Notes: generated by a model from the letters alone, not told the origin. 64,000 nt of DNA from Panagrolaimus kolymaensis (GCA_028622995.1 JAJQJQ010000024.1:806001-870000); one strand, 5' to 3'; positions 11,781 to 24,238 are shown, counted from the first letter of the stretch. Numbers and translations: made by a program.

Positions 11781-14700
11781 ATGTGAAATTTAACCGACTT
11801 CCAAGTCGTCGCCGCAGTTTAAAGCTTTAAAAAGAATTAATAATGAATTTTGTTAAAAATTATTTTATCTGAATTACTTACTGCCATAATTTTTTATTAT
11901 TAATAATTACAACATTTTATGATTTAAATAAAGACTTTTAAAAATATCGCAGTTTTATTTTGTTTTTTTCTATTACTTTATATTCTATTATCAGCAGTTT
12001 TATTTTCTTCTTATTTATGATAAAAATTTAACCTACATCAAAACGCTTATGCAGTTTTTAAACTTTGTTCCCAAACCGTCAGAACAGTTTTTCTAAAATT
12101 TACCCCAAATATTTCGCAAATTTTCTAAGGATGATGCAGTTTTTTTGAAATGCAAATAAAAAAGTAAGTAAGTCAAAAAAAAAATCAATCAATATTACAA
12201 AAAGTACTAACAATAATAATAATGTCAATAAAAAAATTGCAAACAAAAAAAAGAAGTAAAGTATTGAATGATTTTTTTCATTTTCTTTCACAATGGTTAT
12301 TTTCGTTGTTGAAAAAAAGTAAAAGTAAAAAATTTTTTAGTTTAGTCAGAGTGAAAAACGCTTCTTCCTCAATGACTTTTTGTGGTATGAATAAAAAAGT
12401 TTTGGAAAGAGTTTAACTTATTTTTTTGTATGATTTCAAAGCCTTAGAACGATTCATCACTCAGTTTAATACTTTTTTTATGATTTGCTGATTATTTTGA
12501 CTCCAGTTTATATTTCCTTAAAATGTTTTTTACTTTGTTTAAAAAAAGGTATAGGTTAAAATACAGTTTTAATTCGTTTTTCCATTTTTTGTCAGTTTCT
12601 AATTGCTATTTTTTCTGAGCAAGAACCGTTTCAGTTTTTAAAGTTTTCTTCTTCGCAACTACGCGGCTAATTCCTCCAAATTATTATTGTCAAAAAAGAT
12701 TACAGTTTTAATTCAAAGAATGAAACATTATCTAAAATCTTGGGTTAACAAAGAAGTGAAAAAAACTTTAAATTTTTTAATAAATTATGTTGCTCTCCGC
12801 CAAATCAGATGGCAGTTTTAAACTCCTTTAAAAATGAGAAACAATAAATTTCAGTCAATATTTGTTTTTTTAAACAAATTCAAAATCAATTTTTAATTTT
12901 TAATAAAGAGCCATAAAAATTAAACCCTCTCGCTTCCGATCGTTCCAGTAAATATTATTGCTAAAAATTTCTCCATTAAGCCATATTCATCAGTTTTAAA
13001 TTAAGCTTCCACAACTCTCTCACTTTCTCTAATGTTTCAAGAATGTATGTAAGCATAAATAAAAATCACGCGCATCATCCTTCTTTCCTTTTTTTATTTG
13101 TTTTAGTTGTTTTTAAATATAATTTTGTTGACACAAAAATAAGAGAAAGACAAATCACATTTTTATTTAATTTACGTCCGAGCGCAGCAGGTAAATCAAC
13201 AAAAAAAATTTTAAAGGGATTCTTTTCTCACAAACAAAAAGAGAAATCATCAGCAGCGTCTAAATGCTCAAGTTTTTAAGTTTTCAAGTTTAAAAAAATG
13301 TATAATGTTTCCCTTTTTTTTTTAATTGTTGCATTTTTTCAAAGCAATTTTTTGACAGTTTTTCTTTCTTTTTTTTAAGCATGAAAAAAGCCTTGTAAAA
13401 AGAAAGAAGAAAAGAAAAATGCGATTTATGAACAGAAGCTTCCAGAGAGCTCTCTTTTTCCGTCTTGTTTTTTTTGTTGCAAAAAAAATAAATAAAAATA
13501 AATTATGTGTGTTATGAGTGAGCAATTATGCCTTCGCCTACTTACTTACTTATTTAGTACTTAGTACCTTTTCTAGAAAAAATTTTGGGCAATGAAATAA
13601 GTGAGTTAAAACAAAAAAAGCATAGAAAGTTCCATTTGAGTCTTTTTTTATTTATTAATAAATAATTGGTGTTTTTTTGTTGTTTTTTTATGAGTTGGGA
13701 AAAACAAAATCTGACTGTCGTTTTTTTTTTGCTGAGTTCTCTTATCAGTTTTTTTTAAAACATTTTTTAGTGTCGAAAAAAATTAGCGGAAATGGAGTCA
13801 TGAATGATGGCGTAATTATTTAATAAATTTTTTAAAATATAATCGCTAAGTTTGCTTCGCCACAGTTATTTTTAGTTTATGATCTACTCAACATCCAGTT
13901 TGATAATATAGTTAATTTTAAAAAAACCGCGACGTGACAATTTTTTCTCAAACGCAGTTTTTTTAAGTAATTTTTTTCCTTTTTTGAATAGTTTTAAAAT
14001 TTCTTCCTTTACCAATTTTCAAGTAAAAAGTTTATGTGTTATTCGAATAGTCTCTAAAAAGCAGAATAAAATGAATGTTAACAGTTTTAGAAATTTTTCA
14101 ACGAGAAATTTTCGTTTTCTTCAGTTTTATTATTTCCAAAAAAAATTTTTTTTTGTAGAATGTAACAATTGGTTCTTCAGTTTTAAATATGAGTGAAATT
14201 TATGAAAATGTTTTAACTTTAAAAAAATTAGTAGCTTTTTTTTTCATTCTTCTGTGGACTTGAAACAGTTATCAGTTTTTAACAAATTACAATATGGCAT
14301 TTTATTTTATTGAACTTTTCTGTATCAACAAGTCCAGTTTAAAAAAATATATATATAAAAAATAAAGTATTTTAAATTTAATTGCAATAATTTAAATCAA
14401 ACCTTTATTGATGGGTAAAAACATAGACTTTTGAATGAATTCTATTTTTACAGTTTACAGTTTAATTTTTTTAATGATGGACTCAGTTTTAAAAATTTAT
14501 TACTTGAAAAAGAAAAAAAACAGTTAATATTTTGAGTTTATTTTGTTATAAATAATCTCCTCACAGTTTCTCATTCCCCCATTATTTATGATTTCAGGTT
14601 GGACTAAAAAAAGACCAGCTTGCAGTTATTTTTCCAAACATTTTTTCCAAAGGTTTTTCTTCGAACTAGCTTTGTTCGCTTTTTTTCTCTCTCTCACCCC

Positions 14701-17616
14701 AGTCTAGACCTAACTAATTCAGACAACAACAAAATTAATTAAATTTTCCACTTTTTTTTGTTTGGTTTCTTTCACTTTTTTTTCTTTCATTGATTTCGTT
14801 TCAAATCAATGACGTTTTTTTTTGCTTTGCTACTATTTTCTCTTATTTACGATTAAATCATCAATCATTGATTTCATTTTTATTTTTCGTCAGAACATTA
14901 TTGAATCAGATGGGAGAAACCTAAAAAAAAGGATGGAAGTTAATTTATGAAAAATAAAGAAATATACATATTTAGACTGAATTGTTTTTGTAAAAGGTGG
15001 AAGTTGTCGTTGGTTAGCGTGCAAATGATGTTTTGATATTTTGTCTTTCATCTTTCCCTCTCATTTTTTTTCTTCACTTTTTCAAATTTGTTTTGCAAAT
15101 AATTTTTTTGTTGATTTCTGGGGAACAAAAGTGCATTGCACTTTTATTCGCAACACATCACCCTCATCGCCTGCATTTTTTCCCTATTATTTATAATTTT
15201 TGTTTGCTTTAGCAAAATTTTTGTCTCGCCTCCCTTCCATTATTTTTTTCCATATCGTCTCGTCATTCAGTTTTGTAAAAAGACACGAGCAAGCTTGATC
15301 TCGGTTGAAAACTTTTTAGGTTTTCTAACAAACGTCAGTTTATTTTTCTGGTAATATTTTTTTGATGACAAAATATTTGGAAGCCCTTATTAAAAATATA
15401 AAATCTGTTGCAGAGTTTTGTAAAAGTTACTGTAAGTTAAGATTTTTTTAAGTTTAGCTTTATTTATTTTTGTCGTTGAAATGGTTTCTTCCACAGTTTT
15501 AATTTTTTCCATTAGATTTTTTATGGGCCGACGTTGCACGTTAAAATATTTTTTCTTTTGATTTTGATCTTGCAGCGCTGCGCCTTGTAATTCTGCTGCA
15601 TTAAACAGTTTTAAACTTGTGTCTTTTAAAGTTAATCGCCATTACACAGTTAATAAAAAAATATACATAAAAAGTTTCTAAATTTTAACTATGCTTGACA
15701 TTATCCATTTTTTACGTTTAATCATCCTTTAATTTACCTTTGTTTCTCTTATAAAAATTAAAAGATATTCTATCATTGACAGTTTCTTTAAGTTGGTATT
15801 CTATATTATAATAGCAGACGACGTTTCTATCCAGTTTAAAAAGATATTTTATTAGCATGACTAAAGCAGTTTTCAATTTTTCAACCAATGTTTTCGAATA
15901 TTTTAAACCCCAACATGTCCAGACAGTTTTTTTTGATAATTATTGAAATAAAATAAAAAAAGATGTTGATAGCACTCAGTTTAAAAGAAGTTTAACCCAT
16001 TCTTTCTTCCTTTTTCATTCATTTAATTCAGCGTTCGCAGCTGGCATTGCGCATAAAAAAATGCAATGTAATATTTTTGTGTTTTCTCGATTGTTCCAAA
16101 AACTTCTCGGGCGCATCACGCAAAAAGAAAAAAAAAATAAACCATAAAACCGAAGAACCTCAGAACGAAGAAAAAAAAACGACGTCATGTAATATCTTTT
16201 TTCATTTTTAATCGAAACAACAACTCGATTTTTGATTCTTTTTGTTCCCACTACATCGACTGTCACCGCCACCACCTGCCCATATTTTCTTTTTTCTTTT
16301 TTAGTAAATTCCAGAAAACCCGGTATTTTTTAATCTTTATTTTATTTATTTTTTTATGACAGCTTTATGCAATCTTTTTTTCCTGATGAAATATGAATTT
16401 TTTTAATGTTAAAGGTTCATGTCATAAAGTTCACTTTCCTTTGATTTGATCACTTTTGTTCTCCCAGTTTTTTTAGATGTGTTATTGCTTAATAAATGTG
16501 CAATATTTTATTTCAATCGCTTATTTCATTTTTTTATTGCGTGAAAACAATATATTTCAACAATGTAGTTTCGCGGTTTTCTGACTCAAAAATGGTTTTG
16601 AAAATGAATGAATGACGGAACTTGTTTTATTTCTTATTTTCTTGAGGACTTATTTATATTAAAACCACTGATACTACAGTTTTAAAATCTCTCGTGAAAT
16701 TAATATTCGCGAAATTTCATTGTTAAAATCTTTTAAAACGCGGGAGTCCAGTCACTCTTCTAATATTTATTTTTTTAAATTTGTTTCTTGAATTTTTACA
16801 AGATTTTTTTTTTCTATCCTGTTAATTTTCTTTTTTTAATTTGGTTTTGAAATTCTGCTTAACTCGAAATCCCAAAATTCCAGTTTTCCAACCCTATAGA
16901 ACGTCCCATACACCATCTCAGTTTATTTTGTACTGCGTTGGAAAAAAGCTAGTTTCTCGAATTTTTGCAAAAAGGACAACTTTCAATTCAGTTAACTTTA
17001 TTTTTAATTTTAGTTGTGTGATGTTTAATGAAATCATTTTTTTTCAAAATTAAAGTTTTCAAGCCCTTTAAAATCACTACAAAACCCAGTTTATTTTCAA
17101 ATATTTTCAAAATTTTTATAGATTTGATTCTCGTATTTTTTCCATTTGATCCTTATTATTACCACCGCAGTTAAAATATCTAAATTTTTTTTCCCCGACA
17201 TTGTTGCCGCTAGTTTAATTTATTTTTTCTTTGTATTTAAAATACACTTTTTTTAAAATTAGGAATTCAGCAAAAATTAAATTTTCTTAATGAATTCATG
17301 ATTAAAAATCAACTCCAGTTTTTTTCAATGAATTAAATTTTTTAAATTTTGTTTCAAATTTGTTACAAATTTGTTTCATATTTTATTTTAATGCTTCTAT
17401 CTAATATCTTTCCTTTACCAACGCCAGAAAAAAGAAATTCAGTTTTATTTTATTATCCTTTTTAAAACCTTCAGTATCGAGATGATTTTACTAATTCGCG
17501 CAATATTACTTTTTTGAGTTTTCCTCGTTTTTCCCCAGCGAATTTAATTAATTTTTTCTGATTCCATGATTATGACAGTTAATTTTATTTTTTTATAGCT
17601 TTTTTGCTCATAAGGA
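11781..17616 (+). other. Long intergenic stretch with mosaic CAGTT array
   Basis: No supported protein gene in 5.8 kb. Motif-dense islands (about 11810-12140, 12460-12990, 13740-14640, 15260-15990, 16460-17580) alternate with motif-poor A- or T-run DNA. Short frames at 12100-12416, 13043-13525, 15136-15354 and 16015-16275 are low-complexity and unsupported. Confidence 0.6.
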
Positions 17617-18529
17617 ATGTCAAATAGCAATCCACCAATTGATAATTCATCCCCTCAACCATCTGGAAGTAGTTCGCCTGAAACATATCAAACTAAACGA
17701 GTACGAAATAATTTAGCAGTTAAAAAATGTCGAGAAGCTAAAAGGCTTCAAGAAAAAGAAATGCTGGATGCTGTTAATAAACAAAAAGCATTAAATAAAC
17801 AATTGGAAGAGTAAGTTTTTGTATTTTTATTATGCAGTTTAATTTAAATATTTTTGGAGCCGACTGACTTTTACTAACTCAGTTTTCAAAATTTAAAAAT
17901 AAAAATATTTTTTTTATTCAGTTTTTATAACCAAAATTGTTTTATCAGGGTTCGCAACAAACCGACAACTTTGTCGGTTTCAAACCGACAACAAGGGTTA
18001 CTCTCGTCGTCTGACCGGTTAGACGACGAGAGAATCCCATGTTGTCGGTTTGAAACCGACAAAGTTGTCGGTTTGTTGCGAACCCTGTGTTTTATAAATA
18101 TTTTTTCCCGCCAAAAAAGACTATTTTTTTAAATTAAATTTTCTTTCAGAAATTTTTTTTCTTTTTGATCTAATTCAGTTTTTTACTTTCACAAAAACTT
18201 TATTTCAGTTTAAAATTATTCTAAAAAAAATCTCTAAATTCATTTTTAGTGAATACGAAAAAGCTCGAATGGAAGAACAAATGCTTCGGGCGATGTTACC
18301 ATTTTGTACTCAAACTAGGTCGTCGACATCCTCCACCTCGACGACGAGAATTAGTAATAATATTTCCCAAAGCCAAGAAACAAATAATACTAACTCAGAT
18401 TTAAATTTAGATTTGCCGCCGCCCCCGTCGTCGTCTTCACAAAGAAATAATTTGCATGTGACTCTTCCAGGAAATTCTAATAGCCCAAATCATAGTTCTG
18501 CATTTCATCGGCCCAATTTACAAAAATAA
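17617..18529 (+). CDS. bZIP transcription factor, C/EBP-like
   Basis: Exons 17617-17810 and 18250-18529 join in phase 2 (GTAAGT / TTTTTAG) to give 157 residues. Residues 1-26 are Ser/Pro-rich. A basic region follows with the RNNLAVKKCREAKR signature (N-x-x-A-x-x-C/S-R), then a leucine-zipper-like coiled coil that crosses the splice junction. The rest is low-complexity Ser/Thr/Asn with a PPPP run. The NN-x-AV-x-K-x-R pattern fits C/EBP-type basic regions better than AP-1 or CREB. Expected role: dimeric DNA-binding regulator in the nucleus. Intron 1 carries CAGTT motifs and a foldback element, and one motif lies in exon 1 near 17716. Which C/EBP paralogue it is cannot be told from this. Confidence 0.8.
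17946..18087. repeat. 142-bp near-perfect foldback in bZIP intron
   Basis: The element begins CAGGGTTCGC and ends with the reverse complement GCGAACCCTG. The arms are about 67 nt each with three mismatches that I can see, around a short centre (GACCGGTT). It is far more GC-rich than the surrounding intron. Nested inside each arm is a smaller inverted repeat built on CGACAA/TTGTCGG. It is probably a MITE-like or other foldback insertion. The transcript would form a long hairpin. Confidence 0.9.
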
Positions 18530-20934
18530 AAGAACCGAAATTATTTAAAAAAATTTAGTTTAAAAAAATAAGAATAAAATGATCTCAGGAAATTTCTTTT
18601 TTTTTGTTTCTTGTATTTTAAATTTATTGTTTTTGTTATTAATTTTATTTTGAATAAATTTTTTTTCAATGCGAATCGGTATTAATGATAAACAGTTTAA
18701 AAAATTATTTGAGTTAAAAGCCTCTTTAAAAACTTGAGTTTTGTAATTTTATCAATGGATGTGGAATCACAGTTTCAAATTCACAAACAAAAAATATCTC
18801 ACTGTTAAGCAGTTTTTTATGAATTTGGTGTCAATAAAAATTATTGTGCAAATAAATTTTCTTTTTTTCTCTCTTTTCATATCACAACAGAGAAGTATGG
18901 GATTCAGACAGTTTTAAAATCAAATTCTTCTTTATTGAAAAAAATTTAAAAACGTTTATTCTCTCAACAGTTTGTTATTTAAAATATCAATGTTTGTTAA
19001 AATTAGGTAGTTAAAAAAAAATCTATTAAAAAATTTACGATTGATTTGAAAGATATATATAAAATAGAAATACAGTTTTGCAAGATAATTCATATTTTTA
19101 ACGAAATATTTCTTCAGTTTTTTAAAGCTATTAATGCTCTGCTTCCGCACACAGTTATGTGACACTTGATTCTGGAAAATAACATCACTATTTTAAAAAA
19201 ATTCTTACCAGCAAAAAAACATAAACAATTAAATTTCTTTTTAATAAATTTCCACTAAAAAATTTTTTGGACGGTTGTTAGCAGTTTACTTAAATCGAAA
19301 AAATAATTCCCACACAATTCTACAAAAATTACACAATCCCTCCTTTATAACAGTCTTCCAAACGAGGAGTGTACATTTACTGCAGTTTAAAAATTACTTG
19401 ATAAACTAATCAAAACAGAATTAATTTTTTCAAATGAAATAATAAAATTGTTGAAAAAAAAATTCAATGCTTTTCGATAGGGTGAAATATATAATGGTCT
19501 ATCTGTTTCATATTAATGAAGGGCTTGAATGGCCATCGCGAAATCACTAAGAAGGGAAAGATGCCAGTTAAAATATTGTAAAATTAAATTAAAAAACATG
19601 GCTAAAAATCAGACAGTTTAAAATTTTACTTTGTTAATTGAATTTAAATGTATTTGGCCAACAGTTTTTAAAATCCTTCAAAATTAACATACTCCAGTTT
19701 TTTAGTTTTTAATAATTGCAAAATAATTTTAAGTTGAATTTTATCAATAAAAATCCCTAACAAAGTCATGCAGTTTTAATTTAAAAAAAAAATAGCTTTG
19801 AAAATTCTTATCAAAGCATTGGATTTTTGCAATGTATTCAGTTTAAACTTCCTTCATGAATAAATAAAAATGATTTTCATGTATTTTTTTTTAGATTTTG
19901 TAAAATTTCCATCTCGAAGAAAAAAAATGTTACAGTTACTTTTTAAAACTTGGTCGTTAATAAAAATGCAGTTCAGCTTTCCAAGCCTTCTCTCTCTGAC
20001 TTACCAATCACTTTTTTAGTTTTAAATAATACCGCAATCAATAAATAAATAAACAATAATAATAGGAATAACAATAAATAAAAAAGGAATTTGTGTTTGG
20101 TAAAGATAATGCACAAAAAAAAGTTGAGAATTCTAATACACAACTCTTTTGATCCAAGAAATACAGTTTATAATTTGATAAAAGAAAATTAAGGGCTTAT
20201 TTGAATAAAGCTTGAAACAATAATTTGTAAATTAAGTTTTTTTTTAAAGTTTTTTCAAATCGTCTTAGTTAGCTGCAGTTTTTTAAATAATAAATCTTAT
20301 TTAAAGCCTCATCAAGCTTATTTTCTCAATGGCAGTTTTATAATTATAATAAAATAACCACGCTTCTGCTTTCTTTCCATAAAAACAAACCATGCTGATA
20401 TCATGCCATAATTACACATACTAACACCATAATTAAAATATGAATTATGGCATAATTTTTGCAACCGAGAATAAACATGCAATTATTGGCTTAAGTTTAA
20501 TCTTTAAAAACTTTCTTTGTCGTCAGTTTTGTATGGTGGTGACAATAGAAAACTCATATTATTAGATACATATGCATATGCGAGTTAAAAGATGCTATTA
20601 TAACGAATCAAAGTTAACAGCAGAAAAACATTTGGCATCTAAAAATTCTTAGCGGCAATCATGTCATCTTGTTTAATCCACCTGTTTTCGTACATGTGCT
20701 TGAGTTAATGGTTAATCCAAATGATATGTAGCAAAAACCAAGAAACGCAGTTTTTTGTGTAATAAGAAAATAACCCTAGTGTACTTCCAAAGTCTTTGCA
20801 TCATGTGGTCACTTCAGAATTATCATTAAAGAAAGTCATCGAATTCAACAAAAACGTATTTCATAATTACATACTTATTTATTATTACAAAAAGATTAAA
20901 TATAAAACAATTAGATTACAAAATTATTTGAGCA
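18530..20934 (+). other. Intergenic stretch at the right edge of CAGTT block 1
   Basis: No gene seen. Motifs continue to about 20750 and then become rare. A short inverted repeat has arms ATGCCATAATT at 20403-20413 and AATTATGGCAT at 20443-20453. Confidence 0.6.
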
Positions 20935-22312
20935 TCATCTTGTTTGATCATAGAGATCATTGCTGTCGTCGTCGACATGAGAGATTTCAGTTGATGAAGG
21001 CGTTTCAATTGTGGATATTTCCGATGATTTTGTTTCATTTGATGAAGCTGGATTAAATGGATTTGGTGATGTTAAATCATGTTCACATTCGATTTTTTCG
21101 CTATCATTACAAAGTTCAGCGAACCATGGCCATCCTTTCTCAATCGTTGTTATTTTTTGACTACATTGAATTGCAGTAACGCTAAAAAAAGAAGATATAT
21201 AATCAATATGCATACCTTAGAATCACTGAGATATGAGCTTCACAAAATTAATCAATCACAAACTATTATTAAACAAACTTACTTTTGAGGTGATTGAACG
21301 AGATTGCATTGTGGACATTTGATAAAGATTTCTCCAGCATGGAATATTTTACCTTCATGTTTTTGTAATTCAGCCTTGCTTAAAATAGTTACCATGCGAG
21401 CTCCATTGTAATGCTCAAATTTAGCTTCATTCAAACCAGGACATTTTAGTGGAAATGGTGATGGCAATACCGATGTATTCTGATTTCTATCTTCATGACA
21501 ATAAATTTGTTCATTCAAATCCAAGCACGTTGTGTCTTTATTTCCATCAACAAGAGTATGATAACGATATGCAAAAGCCACCTTTCCCATTCGATTGTTA
21601 CAGAATTGCTAAAAAAGAATAAAGTTTAGATTTAGTAATAGGTGCTTAAAGTACAGATGATAGAATTAGTAACACTCAAAGCTAACCGTGATGATAACCT
21701 TGCAAACAAAAAACATAAACAAAATTTTGAAAAGGCTAAATGGTGGTTTTGTAAAACAGATGAAAAGTTATGCAGTTAAAAAGATACGCACTATCATCAC
21801 GTAAAAAAGATAACACTCACATCAGCATAATGATGCTATTTTACTTTCACAATGTCTCATTTTCTAAGAAACTTTGGCCCGAGCAACAAACAAAAAAGTA
21901 CAAAACATAACTTTCTAAAGCAACATCACCGCCTTGTGTTTCACTATAGCAACAACGACAACAAAAAAGGTTTATAAAAAAGCTTACAGTATTGAAAGGA
22001 ATATTCTTGTTTTCATCATCTTCTCGTTGAACATAGTTACAATGATTGAATGTAATAGTACCATTTGGATATGCATCAATTATTGCATCTTCTTTATTGA
22101 TTCTTTCAAGTTCACTAACAAATGATTGCCACCAAAAATATAATCCAATTCCAAGACCAGCAAGAACGATCATAAGAATAATTTCAACGATGGTTATAAT
22201 ACTACATTGTTTTCTTCGCAATATGTAACGAAAGAATCGAATTTTTTTATTTTGATTTGGCTGAAAAAAAGAAAGTAAAAAAGTAACAATAAAAAAAACT
22301 TACTTTTGCCAT
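20935..22312 (-). CDS. Single-pass, Cys-containing membrane protein of unknown family
   Basis: Four exons on the - strand: 22312-22304 (a 9-nt first coding exon), 22260-21988, 21608-21283 and 21181-20935. All junctions fit GT-AG and keep frame, giving 284 residues. A basic N-terminus (RRKQ) precedes one hydrophobic helix at about residues 23-45, ending FWW, so a type II topology is likely. The outer part has many cysteines (NHCNY, QFCNNRMG, TTCLDL, IYCHED, KCPGL, IKCPQC) that could pair. The last 60 residues are Ser/Thr/Asp-rich and look disordered. I recognise no family. The first exon is short and less certain than the rest. Confidence 0.7.
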
Positions 22313-23035
22313 TGTTGCTTAGATTGAATGAACGATGTTGTTGAAAGAAAAAGAAGATTGATAACTTTGAGATGAGTTCGAAAAAAATGCAAACATCGAA
22401 GACAAAAAAATGGGAGGAGGAAATTCACATTACCTTAAATCTATGCAAATTTTTTTTTTGCAGTGACAAAGGCTTTCGCGGTAAAAAATGAAATTTTTTG
22501 GGATGATCATGAAAAAAGCATCCATTTTTGGATTCAAAATAAATAAAAAGCACGTAGTCAAAAGATAATGCTCTGATTGCAGAATAAAAAAATTTTCATA
22601 GGATATTTATTTATCGAAGATTCAACTCTTGCTATTCAAATGGATGTCCTCATTCTTCATTGATATTTTCCCAAGTTTACAACTACAAAGTTTTCTTTTT
22701 ATCAAGATACCTATTCTCCAAACATTTCTAAAACGGCATTTTATTAATATTCCTAGCTTATAATTTTTCTTGGCTATTAAAAAATACATAAATAAACGAG
22801 AAGAATAATATCCTTATCAAACTTCTTAGAAAATAAAACCATCATCATTGGCGGCGGTCAAAGTACTGCATCGTCGTTTTCTTTAACAAAAACAATAAAA
22901 TGCAAAGATTGTTGCAGAAACTTTTTTATTGCTCATAATATTTTTTAATGTGTTTTTTTCTTTATTATTATTGATCGCAATTTTGTTTAAGTTTCCATTG
23001 AGACTTTAAAATTTGTTTTAAACTACGAAGAAAAA
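22313..23035. other. Intergenic stretch between divergent genes
   Basis: No gene or repeat seen. It separates two genes transcribed away from each other, so both promoters should lie here. CAGTT motifs are essentially absent from this point to about 37 kb. Confidence 0.5.
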
Positions 23036-24238
23036 ATGTTTGATGTAATAATAATTGGAGCTGGAATAATGGGAAGTTGCGCGGCTTATCAACTTTCAAA
23101 ACATGGAACGAAAAAAGTTTTATTATTGGAACAATTTACTTTGAGTCATAATCAAGGTTCGTCTCATGGAGCTTCAAGGATTATTCGTTTGGCTCATACA
23201 GATGAATTTTATATTCCTCTTGCAAAACGAGCTTTTGAAGAATGGGATGATCTTTCTCGAATTGCTGATGATAAACTTCATAAATCTTGTGGACTCATAT
23301 GGCTGGGAAATCCTGAATCCATTAAACATAAATCTAAAATTCTGACAGATTTCAAAATCGAACACAAAGTTTTGAAAGGTAAAGAAATAAACGAAAAATT
23401 CCCACATTTATCGTATGATGAAAATTGGTATGGGCTTTATGATCCAAAAGCTGGATTTATTTATGCTGATCGAGCGCTCAAAGCTGCTCAAAGTCAATTC
23501 CTTGCTAATGGCGGAGTTGTTAAAGAAAATGAAGAGGTCTTAAAAATTCAAGAAACTTCAAATGGAATCATCTAAATTTTTACACAAAATTCAAAATTTA
23601 TTTGTAAAAAATTGATTGTAACCGCGGGAGCTTGGTTGAATTCAATTTTCACCGATCTTCAAATCCAAACTCGCCCTGAAGTTATTGGATTAACATTTTG
23701 GAAAATAAAAAATAATCATCAATATTTTCTTCCATCAAATGGAAGTCCAATGATAATGATTTCGGATAAATGCCATGATTTTTATATGATTCCCGAAATA
23801 GATTATACTGGAGAAATAAAAGTTGGAGTTCATGGTGGCACTCCATTTAATACAATAGACAAAGTTCGAGTTGAGCCACCATCTTGGATCGTTGCCATAG
23901 CCTCGAAGCATCTTAAAGAACATTTTAAAGATGTTGAATGGAAGCAACCAACAAGGAAGATTAGTTGTTTGCAAACTGTAAGCAAAGCCTTTAAATCTAA
24001 GAATCTCTTAAAAAAAGCGTTGTTTTTTTAGCTAACAAATGATCAAAATTTCATAATCGATTATCATCCCAAAAATCAAAACGTTATTATTGGTGGCGGG
24101 TTTTCTGGAAGTGGATTTAAATTTGGTGCAATCATTGGCTTAATTTTAGCTAAAATAGCAATGAATGAAGCCATCGATATTGATTTAACAGCTTTTAAAC
24201 TAAATCGTTATATAAAAAAAGATAAAGCTAAATTATAA
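23036..24238 (+). CDS. Peroxisomal FAD-dependent sarcosine/L-pipecolate oxidase-like, interrupted by an in-frame TAA
   Basis: Exons 23036-23977 and 24032-24238 (phase-0 intron, GTAAGC/TTTTAG) span 383 codons, close to the roughly 390-residue PIPOX family. An N-terminal Rossmann GAGIMGS FAD site is followed by the HGASRIIR segment typical of monomeric sarcosine oxidases. KLIVTAGAW lies mid-protein, SCLQT supplies the Cys position used for covalent flavin in this family, and GGGFSGSGFKF lies near the C-terminus. The last three residues, AKL, fit a PTS1 peroxisomal signal. The expected reaction is oxidation of N-methyl or cyclic secondary amino acids, releasing H2O2. A TAA at 23573-23575 breaks the frame, yet the same frame continues on both sides and no GT-AG intron removes the stop. 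It is a recent pseudogene, a segregating null or a base error. Confidence 0.8.

Larger units (their letters stand above)
6244..20770 (+). repeat. CAGTT(T/A) motif array, block 1b (mosaic)
   Basis: Motif-dense runs resume at 6256 and continue with the same + orientation to about 20750. They are broken by motif-poor patches of 300-700 bp (roughly 9540-10030, 12140-12460, 13000-13350, 14650-15260, 16020-16460) whose purine- or pyrimidine-run composition resembles the motif-free parts of the window. Motifs occur in every intron of the genes here and in a few exons, for example near 10788, 11623 and 17716. Confidence 0.8.

Noticed and set aside
1..20770. CAGTT array as C. elegans-style periodic A/T clusters (PATCs)
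   Set aside because: PATCs are A/T runs with 10-bp phasing. Here a fixed C-A-G-T-T word recurs at much longer, irregular spacing on one strand. Some overlap in function is not excluded.
1..20770. CAGTT motifs as cryptic 3' splice sites (TTTCAG followed by TT)
   Set aside because: Most copies are preceded by bases other than a pyrimidine run, and they are frequent in block 2 where no genes are seen.
22840..22890. Short IIIGGG-like translation upstream of the oxidase gene resembling an FAD site
   Set aside because: Too short, no continuing frame; likely chance.
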